From Myxococcales bacterium 68-20 (GTDB lineage: Bacteria > Myxococcota_A > Polyangia > Polyangiales > Polyangiaceae), in NCBI GenBank assembly GCA_001899635.1, contig MKVQ01000046.1, positions 1-37,881 on the forward strand: a DNA stretch of 37,881 nucleotides, read 5' to 3'. The translations under genes were made by a program, and so were the position numbers. The notes under the pieces are model-generated. The model did not search any database. It was not told the origin of the DNA and saw only the letters and a program-made list of their open reading frames with translations. Positions within the stretch are counted from its first letter, which is position 1. Every line of letters starts with the position of its first letter. Shown here in pieces: positions 1-8,651 of the stretch.

Positions 1-284
1 TCCGGGAACGCGAGGCCGACTTCGTAGTGCAGCGTCCGCCCGTCTCCGAGGGCGTCGCAGAGGCCCAAGGCGGTGCCATCGTCCGCGTCGTCCGCAGCGA
101 GCACAACGGATAGCGGGCGCTGATACCAAAGGGCGAGACCTTCGAGCAGTGTCGCCACCGCTCGCGGGTGCGCTGTACGTATTGGACCGAGAATCGCTTG
201 CAGAAGGTCGTGCGACGGTGTCGTCGCCAGCACCCGAACCCGGTCGGGCTCCGGCGCGATTGTGACCGTAATCGTATCGCTCAT
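1..284 (-). CDS. Hypothetical protein, partial (N-terminal 94 residues)
   Basis: Reading the minus strand from an ATG at 284 gives an uninterrupted frame that runs off the left edge of the window. The product begins MSDTITVTIAPEPDRVRVL and includes a segment LLEGLALWYQRPLSVVLAAD followed by a short Asp-rich stretch and LGLCDALGDGRTLHYEVG. No signal peptide or membrane segment is visible. I do not recognise a named family. From memory, proteins of this look sit near IS66-rich regions in myxobacterial genomes, next to a small zinc-finger frame like the one immediately upstream here; that link is weak. The start is supported only by a modest AGG seven bases upstream. The C-terminus lies outside the window. 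Confidence 0.5.
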   Translation of the reverse strand, partial: MSDTITVTIAPEPDRVRVLATTPSHDLLQAILGPIRTAHPRAVATLLEGLALWYQRPLSVVLAADDADDGTALGLCDALGDGRTLHYEVGLAFP

Positions 285-600
285 CGTTGACCTGGCCCGT
301 CGAGACGTCGGACTCCGCCATGGAGACGCGCGCGCGATCGGGCTCGTCGAGCGTCCTCGACCAGGTCAACTTCCCGGGACCCGGATCCCCCACGCGCCGA
401 CGCCGGGCGCGCTCGTGGTCCCGGTGATCGAGCCGGCCTTCTTCCGATCGGCGATGACGCCTCCGGGCCTCGCGGGAGATCGCCCTACGAGCCGTGCGCC
501 GGCACGTGAGCCCGCAGTAGACGTTGCCTCGATCGCATCGGCGGCAGATCGAAAACAGCGCCATGCAGAGCGCACAAACCGCAAGCCTTTGGTCGGGCAC
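285..600 (-). pseudogene. Small Cys-rich zinc-finger-like frame, possibly decayed
   Basis: The minus strand encodes a cluster of cysteines in one frame: CALC, then ICRRCDRG, then VYCGLTCRR, followed by a very Arg-rich tail. The C-x2-C spacing and basic tail look like the small zinc-binding proteins that accompany some IS elements in myxobacteria. A GTG at 600 or the ATG at 564 could start it, with no convincing ribosome site. The frame has no stop before the ATG of the next gene and stays open to the window edge in a different frame from that gene. A normal member would end after the basic tail, so I think the stop has been lost or the copy is decayed. Confidence 0.35.
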
Positions 601-680
601 GTCCTCGCGTGCGCCGACTTGTTGCCTTCGAGCTCATCTCGGGCGAATCTGCGTCGGTCGACGCGTCCTCGCTCGACATT

Positions 681-710
681 GAAGGCCGGGAGTTGCCGCT
701 CCTGGCCTTC
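681..710. terminator. Inverted repeat downstream of dnaK
   Basis: Two 12-base arms, GAAGGCCGGGAG and CTCCTGGCCTTC, flank the 6-base loop TTGCCG. Eleven of the twelve pairs are Watson-Crick and the last is G-U on the plus-strand RNA. It lies about 150 bases beyond the dnaK stop. No U-tract follows on either strand, so a terminator role is only a guess. Confidence 0.25.
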
Positions 711-856
711 GTCCTATCGGCGCCTCTACGTCGTAGCCGCCCGCCCTCGGCTCACGAAGTTTCCTGCTGCCGAACCTCTGGCCGCAGATCTTCCGGATCG
801 GAGTGGCCGATCACAATATCTCCGCGACGGATCCGCGTTGAGCCGCGAGAACATGA

Positions 857-2755
857 CTACCTCGGCGTGTCCTCGAACTCCGCGTCGATGACCTGCTCCT
901 TCCCTGCTTCTCGAGGAGGCGGCGCCGCTCCAGGTGGCGGGGCTCCACCGGGAACGCCCTGATAGAGCATCGACGCGATGCGGTGGGACCCTTGCTGAAG
1001 GCGTTCGAGCGCGCCTCGAACGAGCACGTCGTCCTGTCTCGCGACCGCGTCGCGCCCTTCCTTGATGAGCGATTCGAGCGCTGCCAGGTCCGTCGCCGGC
1101 AGCTTGTCGTGGTTCTCGTGGATCGTCTTCTCGAGCGAATAGCAGAGGGTGTCGAGCGTGTTGCGGCGCTCGATTTGCTGACGCCGTTCCTGGTCTTCCT
1201 TCTCGTGCTCGGACGCCTCCTTCACCATGCGTTTGATGTCCTTCTCGTTCAGCCCGGAGTGCGCCGTGATCGTCACCTTCTGATCCTTGCCGGTTGCCGT
1301 GTCCTTCGCACGCACGGAGAGGATCCCGTTCGCGTCGATGTCGAAGCTGACCTCGATCTTCGGAACGCCGCGCGGCGCGGGCGAGATCCCCTCGAAGTGG
1401 AACTTGCCCAACGTGCGGTTGTAGCGGGCTTCGGTCCGCTCACCCTGGAGCACGTGGACCTCGACCGAGGTTTGACTGTCCGCCGCGGTCGAGAAGACCT
1501 CCTGCTTCTGCGCCGGGATCGTCGTGTTCCTCGGGATCATGGTCGTCATCACGCCACCGAGCGTCTCGATGCCAAGGGAGAGAGGCGTCACGTCGAGGAG
1601 GACCACCTCGCCGACTTCACCTGTGAGGACGCCGGCCTGGACGGCCGCGCCGACGGCGACGACCTCGTCGGGGTTCACGCCTTGGTGTGGCTCTCTTCGA
1701 AAGAACTCGCTCACCGTCTTCTTGACGAGTGGGATGCGCGTCGAGCCTCCGACGAGCACCACCTCTGCGATGTCCTTTACCGAACGCTTGGAGTCTTCGA
1801 GCGCGCGCTTCAATGGCACCATCGTCCGCTCGACGATCGGGGCCATCATCTGCTCGAGCTTTGCTCGCGAGAGCCGCATCTCCAGGTGCGCAGGGCCGCC
1901 CGGCCCCACCGTGATGAACGGCAGGTTGATCGACGTCTCTTGCACGCTGGAGAGCTCGATCTTGGCCTTCTCGGACGCCTCTCTCAAACGCTGGACGGCC
2001 ATCTTGTCGTTCGACAAGTCGAGGCCGGACGTCTTCTTGAACTCGGCGATGATCCAATCCATCACGATATTGTCGATGTCGTCGCCGCCGAGATGCGTGT
2101 CGCCGTTCGTCGCGATGACCTGAACGACGTTGTCTCCGACCTCCAAGATGGAGATGTCGAAGGTGCCGCCGCCGAAGTCGTAGACGGCGATGACCTCGTC
2201 CTTCTTCTTGTCGAGGCCATAGGCCAGTGCGGCCGCCGTGGGCTCGTTAATTATGCGTTTGACTTCGAGCCCAGCGATGCGCCCCGCATCCTTCGTCGCC
2301 TGCCGCTGCGCGTCGTTGAAGTACGCCGGGACCGTGATGACCGCGTCGGTCACCGTCGTGCCAAGATATGTCTCGGCAGCCCTCTTCAGTTTCTGGAGCA
2401 CCTTGGCGCTCACTTCAGGTGGCGTCACGATCTTGCTGCGAATGGAGAAAGCTGCTTCGCCGTTCACGCCACGGACGATTTTGAAAGGGATGCGTTTGAG
2501 CTCGCCGCTGGCTTCTTCGAAACGTCGGCCGATGAACCGCTTGGCGCTGAAGATCGTGTTCTCGGGATTCGTGATCGCCTGACGCTTGGCGATCTGACCC
2601 ACGAGGATCTCCCCCTTGTCGTCCCATGCGACGACGCTTGGAGTAATCCGGGCGCCCTCTTCGTTGACGAGCACCTTGGGCTCTCCGCCTTCCATGACAG
2701 CCACGACGCTGTTCGTCGTGCCGAGGTCGATGCCGATCATCTTCGCTTTTGCCAT
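857..2755 (-). CDS. dnaK: Molecular chaperone DnaK (Hsp70)
   Basis: This 632-residue protein is a full-length Hsp70, the cytosolic ATP-dependent chaperone that binds exposed hydrophobic segments of unfolded proteins. The N-terminal phosphate loop GIDLGTTNS is at residues 8-16, the second ATPase signature FGGGTFDIS and the third signature [11 protein letters not shown] are both present, and the hydrophobic linker region [14 protein letters not shown] joins the ATPase domain to the substrate-binding domain near residue 390. The lid helix region is charged as expected, and the tail is Pro/Gly-rich, ending in [11 protein letters not shown] rather than the common EEVKD-like end. The start has GGAG nine bases upstream. 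No grpE or dnaJ is adjacent, so this is probably an accessory DnaK of the stress island rather than the main housekeeping operon copy. Its gene is followed upstream by an aldehyde dehydrogenase on the same strand, separated by 33 bases, so the two may be co-transcribed. Confidence 0.97.
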   Translation of the reverse strand: MAKAKMIGIDLGTTNSVVAVMEGGEPKVLVNEEGARITPSVVAWDDKGEILVGQIAKRQAITNPENTIFSAKRFIGRRFEEASGELKRIPFKIVRGVNGEAAFSIRSKIVTPPEVSAKVLQKLKRAAETYLGTTVTDAVITVPAYFNDAQRQATKDAGRIAGLEVKRIINEPTAAALAYGLDKKKDEVIAVYDFGGGTFDISILEVGDNVVQVIATNGDTHLGGDDIDNIVMDWIIAEFKKTSGLDLSNDKMAVQRLREASEKAKIELSSVQETSINLPFITVGPGGPAHLEMRLSRAKLEQMMAPIVERTMVPLKRALEDSKRSVKDIAEVVLVGGSTRIPLVKKTVSEFFRREPHQGVNPDEVVAVGAAVQAGVLTGEVGEVVLLDVTPLSLGIETLGGVMTTMIPRNTTIPAQKQEVFSTAADSQTSVEVHVLQGERTEARYNRTLGKFHFEGISPAPRGVPKIEVSFDIDANGILSVRAKDTATGKDQKVTITAHSGLNEKDIKRMVKEASEHEKEDQERRQQIERRNTLDTLCYSLEKTIHENHDKLPATDLAALESLIKEGRDAVARQDDVLVRGALERLQQGSHRIASMLYQGVPGGAPPPGAAPPPREAGKEQVIDAEFEDTPR

Positions 2756-2788
2756 AGCTCGGTGCTCCGTCTCGAAAGCCGCGACCTG

Positions 2789-4210
2789 CTACTGCAGGGC
2801 CCGGACGAGCTTCTTGTTCACGAACTCGTGGATGCCCAGCTCACCGCACTCCCGACCGTAGCCGGACTTCCTGATCCCGCCGAACGGCATGTCCTCGTAG
2901 ATCCAAGCCGGATGGTTGATGAACACCATGCCTGCCTCGATCTCCGCCGCGACGCGACGCCCGCGCGCGATGTCGCGTGTGTAGACCGAGCCGCCGAGCC
3001 CGTACTTGGTGTCGTTGGCGACCTCGATCGCTTTGGCTTCGTCACGGGCGGTGATCACCGCCGCGACCGGGCCAAAGAGCTCCTCGTCGTAGGCGGGCAT
3101 CCCCGGCTTCACGCCCGTCAGGATCGTCGGCTCGAAGAACGCTCCGTTCGGGTCGGGGCGTTTCCCGCCCAAGATGATCTTCGCTCCCGCAGCGACGGAG
3201 CGCTTCACCTGATCCTCGAGGAGGGCCGCTGCTTTCACAGTGGATAGCGGCGCGACTTCCGTCGAGTCGTCGAGCGGATCGCCCATCTTCAGCGAGGCCA
3301 TCTTCGCTTTGAACTTCTCGATGAAGGTCTCGCTGACCGACTCGACTGGTATGAAGCGCTTCGAGGCAACGCACGACTGACCCATGTTGGTCATGCGCCC
3401 CCAGACCGCCCTCTCGGCGGTCAGATCCAGGTCGGCGTCTTCGAGCACCACGAACGGGTCGCTGCCGCCCAGCTCGAGGATCGCCTTCTTGACGTTCTTT
3501 CCGGCTCTCTCCCCGACTCTGGCTCCGGCGTCGTCGCTGCCCGTGAACGACACGCCTTGTACCCGATCATCATCGATGACCCTGTTCACGAGGCGAGGAG
3601 AAATGACGAGGTTCGTGAACGCCCCCTCGGGGAAGCCGGCATCGCGGAACAGCGTAGCGGCGGCCGCGGCACATTGCTGGACAGTCGACGAGTGCTTGAG
3701 GAGCACGACGTTGCCAGCCATCAGGGTCGGCGCCGCGAAGCGGATGACTTGGTAGAAGGGGTAATTCCACGGTTCGATGCCGAGGATCACGCCGAGGGGT
3801 TGGCTCAGCAGCGTGCCGTCTCCGGCCGGCGAGGGGATCGTCTGCGGCTGGAGAAACTGCTCACCATTCTCCGCGTAGTAGTCGAAGATCCGCGCGCACA
3901 GATCGACCTCATGGCGGCCCTCGACGATGCGCTTGCCCATGTCGAGCGACATCGCCCTCGCCAGCTCTTCCCGGCGCTCACGGCATAGCCGAGCCGCCTG
4001 TCGGAGCAGGGCGCCACGTTCGGGGAACGCCAGGCGGCGCCAAGACGGGAACCGCTCGTGAGCTCTCGCGATCGCGCCGTCGATCTCATCGTCAGACATC
4101 TCTGTGAACGTCTTCAGCAGCTGCCCGTTGTAAGGGTTGACGGACCTGAGCACGCCGCGTTGTTGTTGCGTCGTTCGCTCGGTCGGCCGAGAGATCTCCG
4201 CTGTCACCAT
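2789..4210 (-). CDS. Aldehyde dehydrogenase, succinate-semialdehyde type
   Basis: The 473-residue product is a complete NAD(P)-dependent aldehyde dehydrogenase that oxidises an aldehyde to its acid in the cytosol. The family's catalytic residues are all present: Asn149 in PWNYPF, Lys172 in LLKHS, Glu246 in LELGGSDPF and the nucleophile Cys280 in GQSC. The whole sequence resembles the succinate-semialdehyde dehydrogenase group (GabD/Sad), although the substrate cannot be read from sequence. I chose the ATG at 4210 because AGGAGA sits seven bases upstream and the family N-terminus (NPYNGQLLKTF) follows after about 25 residues; the same frame stays open to 4600 but that extension shows no homology and has odd composition. 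It lies 33 bases upstream of dnaK on the same strand, so reactive-aldehyde removal and chaperone synthesis may be co-regulated. Confidence 0.93.
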   Translation of the reverse strand: MVTAEISRPTERTTQQQRGVLRSVNPYNGQLLKTFTEMSDDEIDGAIARAHERFPSWRRLAFPERGALLRQAARLCRERREELARAMSLDMGKRIVEGRHEVDLCARIFDYYAENGEQFLQPQTIPSPAGDGTLLSQPLGVILGIEPWNYPFYQVIRFAAPTLMAGNVVLLKHSSTVQQCAAAAATLFRDAGFPEGAFTNLVISPRLVNRVIDDDRVQGVSFTGSDDAGARVGERAGKNVKKAILELGGSDPFVVLEDADLDLTAERAVWGRMTNMGQSCVASKRFIPVESVSETFIEKFKAKMASLKMGDPLDDSTEVAPLSTVKAAALLEDQVKRSVAAGAKIILGGKRPDPNGAFFEPTILTGVKPGMPAYDEELFGPVAAVITARDEAKAIEVANDTKYGLGGSVYTRDIARGRRVAAEIEAGMVFINHPAWIYEDMPFGGIRKSGYGRECGELGIHEFVNKKLVRALQ

Positions 4211-4805
4211 GGGACTGTCTCCTGTGATCTGTGCCGTTTCCGACTCGTAGCCTCTGACAGGCGCCCTCACGGTCCGGACTGTTGTTGCCAAATCCAGGAG
4301 GTGCCCGTCTCTGACCAATGACGTTCCGGTGTCTTCATGCGACTCGCGTACCCGCAGCGGCAAGCGTCCGCCGAACGTGATGCGTGAGGAATCCGCAGGA
4401 CATGCCTGTTGGTTCACGGCCTCGCCGCCGTAACGGAGGAGCAGCGCGCGCGTGCCGACCTCGGTGCGCTCCTGGCGATGGGGACAGTCTGTCACTCCAG
4501 CCCAGCAGGCGTCGAAAGCGGACTGAGCTGCCGGGCACGGGCACGGCAGCAGATTCCACCCCGGCACCGCCGTATTTCGCACAGGACGTATGAAGTTCAC
4601 CCGCGTCGGTGGACAGGGTGGACAGGGTGACTATGCCGCGATCTCGGTCACCTGCGCCTTCAATTCGAGCTTGATCGGGCGCTCCGAACAACGGCGAGGT
4701 GGGCGCCGGCCGTGCCCGCTCGCGGGGCATGTCTGACCACGAGAGCTGAAGCTCGCGGTCTCGCACGCGGCTCCGTTCGCGCGCGCCCCCGCGAGCTGCA
4801 GAGCG
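4211..4805. other. Intergenic stretch, no gene recognised
   Basis: Frames on both strands are open for 60-140 codons but none has recognisable motifs, a good ribosome site or family resemblance. The sequence may be a decayed gene given the relics elsewhere in this half of the window. It contains a 9-base unit GTGGACAGG repeated twice in tandem at 4609-4626. Confidence 0.4.
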
Positions 4806-5804
4806 TCAGTCCACACGAACGACGACCTTGCCGAAGTGCTTGGCGCTCGCGAGGTAGCGGTATGCAGCCTCGGCCTCTGCGAACGGGAAGACCTTGTCGA
4901 TGATGGGCTCGATCTCGTTGGCCTCGATCGCGCGTAGGAAGTCCTCGAACATCCGGACCGAGCCGACGTAGACGCCGTGGACACGGATGTTCTGGTACAG
5001 GATGCGAGCCGTATCCACGGGCGCGGCCGTCCCGGCGAGGAAGCCCACCAGGCTCAGCGTCCCGCCGTGGCGGAGCGCGATCATGGACTCGTTGAGCGTG
5101 GCCCCGGCGGTCTCGACGTCGACGTCGACGCCCCGCCCGCGGGTCGCCTCGCGTACGGTCGCTCCCCACTTCGGCGTCGCGCGGTAGTCGATCGTGGCCA
5201 TCGCGCCCATCTTCTCGAGGTGGGCGCGCTTCTCCGCCGAGCCCGACGTCACGACCGCGTTCGCACCGGTCGCTCGTGCAAGCTGCAGCGAGAACGTCGC
5301 GACGCCGCCCGTTCCCTGCGTGAGGATGGTGTCGCCCGGCCCGAGGTTCGCCGCCTCGAAGAGCGAGTTCCACGCCGTCACACCTGCACACGGAAGCGTC
5401 GCCGCCTGCTCGAACGAGAGCGATGGCGGGAGCTTCACCCACGCGGTCTCGGGGAGCGCGACCTCTTCGGCGAGCATGCCGTCGAGCTCGCCGCCGAGCG
5501 CAGGCATGCGCTCCTCGGTGAGCTGTCCGTCGAGCCAGTACGGGAAGAAGTTCGCCGCGACGCGATCGCCGACAGCGACCAGCCTCACCTTCGATCCGAC
5601 AGCGACGACCTCGCCGGCTCCGTCGGAGGTGGGAATGATCGGCTTGGTGGGAGGCACCGGGTAGGTCCCCTCGAGCATCGAGACGTCGCGGTAGTTGAGC
5701 GACACCGCGCGGACACGGACACGGGCGTCGTATGGGCCGACCTCGGGCGACGGACGCTCGACCATCTTCAGCCCCTCCCTGGGAACGAGCTCGTAGGCTT
5801 TCAT
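4806..5804 (-). CDS. Zinc-free MDR oxidoreductase (quinone oxidoreductase-like)
   Basis: This 332-residue protein belongs to the medium-chain dehydrogenase/reductase superfamily. It has an N-terminal GroES-like domain with the motif AVSLNYRD at residues 34-40 in place of the zinc-binding cysteine of alcohol dehydrogenases. The nucleotide-binding Rossmann domain carries GTGGVATFSLQLA from residue 164. The structural-zinc cysteine quartet is absent too. Members reduce quinones or other small electrophiles with NAD(P)H, but the substrate here is unknown. The ATG at 5804 is preceded by GAAGGAG with good spacing, and the upstream 13 codons of the open frame are not needed. Two further MDR genes lie at 11806-12828 and 14371-15522, so the island is unusually rich in this superfamily. 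Confidence 0.9.
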   Translation of the reverse strand: MKAYELVPREGLKMVERPSPEVGPYDARVRVRAVSLNYRDVSMLEGTYPVPPTKPIIPTSDGAGEVVAVGSKVRLVAVGDRVAANFFPYWLDGQLTEERMPALGGELDGMLAEEVALPETAWVKLPPSLSFEQAATLPCAGVTAWNSLFEAANLGPGDTILTQGTGGVATFSLQLARATGANAVVTSGSAEKRAHLEKMGAMATIDYRATPKWGATVREATRGRGVDVDVETAGATLNESMIALRHGGTLSLVGFLAGTAAPVDTARILYQNIRVHGVYVGSVRMFEDFLRAIEANEIEPIIDKVFPFAEAEAAYRYLASAKHFGKVVVRVD

Positions 5805-5904
5805 GATCTTGCACTCCTTCGTGAGACGCATCCTGCGATGCAAGCCGTCTGCCTCCCAACGCCGCAGGTCGAGACGACGGTCCTCGCGAGCGCATCAGCG
5901 TCGG

Positions 5905-6300
5905 AGCTCATCGGCGGTCCGACCGGGAGCAGTCAACGCAAACCTCTCGCACTACCGGCACGCGGCGGAGGCGCGTGCTGGAGGCCCGACCGCCGCTGGC
6001 TCTCGAGGATGAGCACGCGGAAGAAGCTGCTCGATCGGCTGGCGGGAAGAGATCGAGGGACGGGACGTGAAGGCCGTCATCACGACGTTCCGCGAGTAGA
6101 TCGCCGGCGGGGGGACGAAAAGCGCTCGGCGTCGCGCTTCTCGAGGACGATCTGCCGGTCGACTCGCCGACGTTCACCGGCACCGTCTGCCCACGGACGA
6201 GACGCCGAGGAGGCAGACGATGGCGTTCGGCCGCGTTGCGGCGATCACCCGAAGATTGCTTGCGGAGCTCCCGTGCATTCGAGCACGACGTCCACCTCCC
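5905..6300 (-). pseudogene. Glucose 1-dehydrogenase-like 3' relic with inverted terminal segment
   Basis: Minus-strand frames from about 6296 to 6125 read VDVVLECTGAPQAIF, then VIAATRPNAIVCLLGVSS, then TVPVNVGE and RQIVLEK, each in a new frame. This is the order found in the C-terminal part of bacterial glucose 1-dehydrogenases (MDR family, Glu_dehyd_C). The expected end of the protein is missing on this strand but is found on the plus strand at about 5930-6099: VNANLSHYRHAAEA, then DRRWLSRMSTRKK, then GWREEIEGRDVKAVITTFRE and a stop TAG at 6097. The last third has therefore been inverted in place after or during decay. The N-terminal half is not recognisable. It lies between two live redox genes. 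Confidence 0.7.
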
Positions 6301-6556
6301 GACAGTCCGCGCTGGACCCCGAGCACGGCCGTGCAGCGCGCCCTCCGAGCGTAACCGCTATGCATGAGGCGGACGAACCCCCATCGCCGTCGGCTCGTCG
6401 TCGGCGAACGCGCCCCTGCACTCGTGAGGGGGGACCTCGACGGCGCTCCGCGCCGAGCTCTGCGCGCGCGGCTCCCGCGGCCCCGCACTTGCACGAACCT
6501 TCCAGGCCACCCGCTTGCTTCAGCCAGCGCGCGGTCTCCGAAATCGGTCCTGAGCC

Positions 6557-8209
6557 ATGGCCACCACCCATGATCTGCGTGCAGTCGCGTTCCCGAAGCT
6601 CACTCCCGAAGAGATCGAGAAGGTTGCTCGGTGCACGAGGGCGCCGCTCGAGCGCTACCGCGACGGGGACGTGCTGATTCGCGCTGGCGTTCGCGAGTCG
6701 AAGTTCCTTCTCGTCGTCTCCGGACAGCTCGCCGTGCTCGACGAGTCCGGCGACGAGCCGAAGACGATCGCGATCCTCGGTCCAGGAGAGTTCACGGGTG
6801 AGGTGACCGGGCTCACGGGCGCAGCATCGCTCGTGACAATCGTCGCTCGCAGCGAATGTGAGGTGTCTGCGCCGCCGGCGTCGAGCGTGCGCGAGATCAT
6901 CAGTCGCTCGCCCGTGCTCGGCGACCGCATCCTCCAGGCATTCATCGCGCGGCGGCAGCTCCTCGCCGAACAGGAGACCTTCGCCGGTCCCCGGGTAATC
7001 GGCTCGCGGCACTCGAGGGACATGCTCCGGATCCGCCAGTTCCTCGCCAAGAACCAGGTCCCGTTCGCGACGCTCGATCTCGAGCAGGAGCCGGCGGTGA
7101 AGACGCTCTTCGAGCGGCTAGGAGTGACCGAAGCCGAGACGCCCATCGTCGCGCTCGGGCGCGATCGCGTCTTTCGCAATCCGTCGAATGCGGAGCTCGC
7201 GGCGGCCCTCGGGATCCGACAGCCGCTGGAGCGTAAGGTCTACGATCTCGTGGTCGTCGGCGCCGGGCCCGCGGGTCTCGCCGCCGCGGTGTACGGCGCG
7301 TCGGAAGGGCTCGACACTCTCGTGCTCGAGCGCACTGGGCCCGGCGGTCAAGCCGGCTCCAGCATGCGCATCGAGAATTACCTTGGCTTCCCGACGGGCA
7401 TCACGGGCGGAGAGCTCGCAGAGCGCGCAACGGTCCAAGCCGCGAAGTTCGGCGCATGCATCCCGGTCGCCGTGACCGTCGTACGACTCTCGTTCGACAG
7501 TCGCTACGCGGTGCTCGAAGACGACGCCGGCGAGACGACCTCGGCGAAATGTCTGCTCATCGCGAGCGGCGCCGAATACCGGCGGCTCGAGGCCGAAGGA
7601 TGCGAGCGCTTCGAAGGTTGCGGCGTCTATTACGCGGCGACACCCGTGGAGGCGCCGGTCTGCCGCGGGTCGGTCGCCGTCGTCGTCGGCGGCGGAAATT
7701 CCGCCGGGCAAGCCGCGGTCTACCTCGCGAGCATCGCGCGAAAGGTCTACGTCGTCGTGCGCGGTGACAGCCTCTACAAGAGCATGTCGAGCTACCTGGC
7801 AAAGCGGATCGAGCAAACCGAGAACATCGAGGTGCTCTTGAAGACAAGGAGCCGGCGGATGCTCGGCGAAGAGTCGCTTCGAGCCGTCGAGGTCGTAAAC
7901 GACGAGACCGGTGAGGTGCGGACGATTCAGACATCCGCTCTCTTCAGCTTCATCGGTGCGGTCCCACGAACGGACTGGCTGCCACCCGAGATCGAGAAGG
8001 ACGAGAAGGGCTTCGTCAAGACCGGCATCGCAGTCGCGCAGTCGCCTCGGTGGTCATACGGGCGGTCTCCGTTCTTGCTCGAGACGACGCGCGCGGGCGT
8101 GTTCGCCGCCGGCGATGTGAGGTCCGGGTCCGTCAAACGAGTGGCATCGGCGGTCGGCGAGGGCGCAATGGCCGTTCAGGTCGTTCACGAGTACCTGAGG
8201 GGCATGTGA
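6557..8209 (+). CDS. cNMP-binding / glutaredoxin-like / thioredoxin-reductase fusion
   Basis: The 550-residue protein has three parts. Residues about 10-135 form a CRP-like cyclic-nucleotide-binding fold (FLLVVSGQLAVLD, then GEFTGEV). Residues about 145-220 look like a glutaredoxin or thioredoxin fold but have no cysteine pair. Residues 229-550 are a thioredoxin-reductase-type flavoprotein with the FAD loop GAGPAG at 235-240, the NADPH loop GGGNSAG at 378-384 and the second FAD motif GVFAAGDVRSGSVKRVA. The redox-active CxxC (CATC in classical enzymes) is replaced by CGVYYAAT starting at Cys355, so ordinary dithiol transfer to thioredoxin is unlikely. The start at 6557 has only a weak ribosome site but fits the domain. 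The context of stress genes suggests a nucleotide-gated reductase; this is inference. A decayed relative of its tail lies at 14012-14190. Confidence 0.9.
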   Translation: MATTHDLRAVAFPKLTPEEIEKVARCTRAPLERYRDGDVLIRAGVRESKFLLVVSGQLAVLDESGDEPKTIAILGPGEFTGEVTGLTGAASLVTIVARSECEVSAPPASSVREIISRSPVLGDRILQAFIARRQLLAEQETFAGPRVIGSRHSRDMLRIRQFLAKNQVPFATLDLEQEPAVKTLFERLGVTEAETPIVALGRDRVFRNPSNAELAAALGIRQPLERKVYDLVVVGAGPAGLAAAVYGASEGLDTLVLERTGPGGQAGSSMRIENYLGFPTGITGGELAERATVQAAKFGACIPVAVTVVRLSFDSRYAVLEDDAGETTSAKCLLIASGAEYRRLEAEGCERFEGCGVYYAATPVEAPVCRGSVAVVVGGGNSAGQAAVYLASIARKVYVVVRGDSLYKSMSSYLAKRIEQTENIEVLLKTRSRRMLGEESLRAVEVVNDETGEVRTIQTSALFSFIGAVPRTDWLPPEIEKDEKGFVKTGIAVAQSPRWSYGRSPFLLETTRAGVFAAGDVRSGSVKRVASAVGEGAMAVQVVHEYLRGM

Positions 8210-8321
8210 CATGGCTGCGGGGCGCGGCGACGAACGCTTCCAAGAAAACAACCGCCTTGGACACGCCCGTAAGCTCTTTGAGCACACCACCGACTCGCCC
8301 TGACTTGACGACGAGGCGTCG

Positions 8322-8495
8322 TCAGGGCGCCGCGGGGTGGGTGGAGCCGGGCCAAGAGCGCGAGGCCGAGGTCAGCACGATGCCGAGCAAGATCGAGGTG
8401 CCGATCGGGAGCCAAATGCGAACCGAGCCGACGTCGATCGACACATCTCCCGGCAGCCGCGGGATACCCGTGATTACGATGGGCGGAATCCTCAC
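8322..8495 (-). CDS. DUF2905-like small protein, probably N-terminally damaged
   Basis: A minus-strand frame from a GTG at 8495 gives about 57 residues containing GIPRLPGDVSIDVGSVRIW followed by LPIGTSILLGIVLT. The LPGD-I pattern followed by a hydrophobic segment is characteristic of DUF2905, a family of small membrane proteins of about 60-75 residues. The hydrophobic N-terminal helix normally found before GxLPGD is missing in this frame and no ribosome site precedes the GTG. Upstream frames carry short Met-rich pieces (KAMTPTMML) that could be the frameshifted first helix. It may therefore be a pseudogene. Its neighbour downstream on the plus strand ends convergently at 8209. Confidence 0.5.
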   Translation of the reverse strand: MRIPPIVITGIPRLPGDVSIDVGSVRIWLPIGTSILLGIVLTSASRSWPGSTHPAAP

Positions 8496-8651
8496 TGAGC
8501 ATCATCGTCGGCGTCATCGCCTTGCCTGGCCAAGCCAGGATCACGCTCGTGCCTCCTTCGTGGGCCGCGAACGCCGCGGCTCCCGACGGCGGCGGAGCGA
8601 GCGATGCCTCAGCCGTCCACGACGTAGATGCTCACCGCGTCGTGGACGACG

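Noticed and set aside
983-3247. A 754-codon open frame on the plus strand opposite dnaK and the aldehyde dehydrogenase
   Set aside because: It crosses two well-supported minus-strand genes, has an Arg/Leu/Asp-biased composition from high-GC antisense codons and no family motif.
4609-4626. Tandem 9-base repeat GTGGACAGG
   Set aside because: Only two units in a non-coding region; too short to claim a functional repeat or CRISPR.
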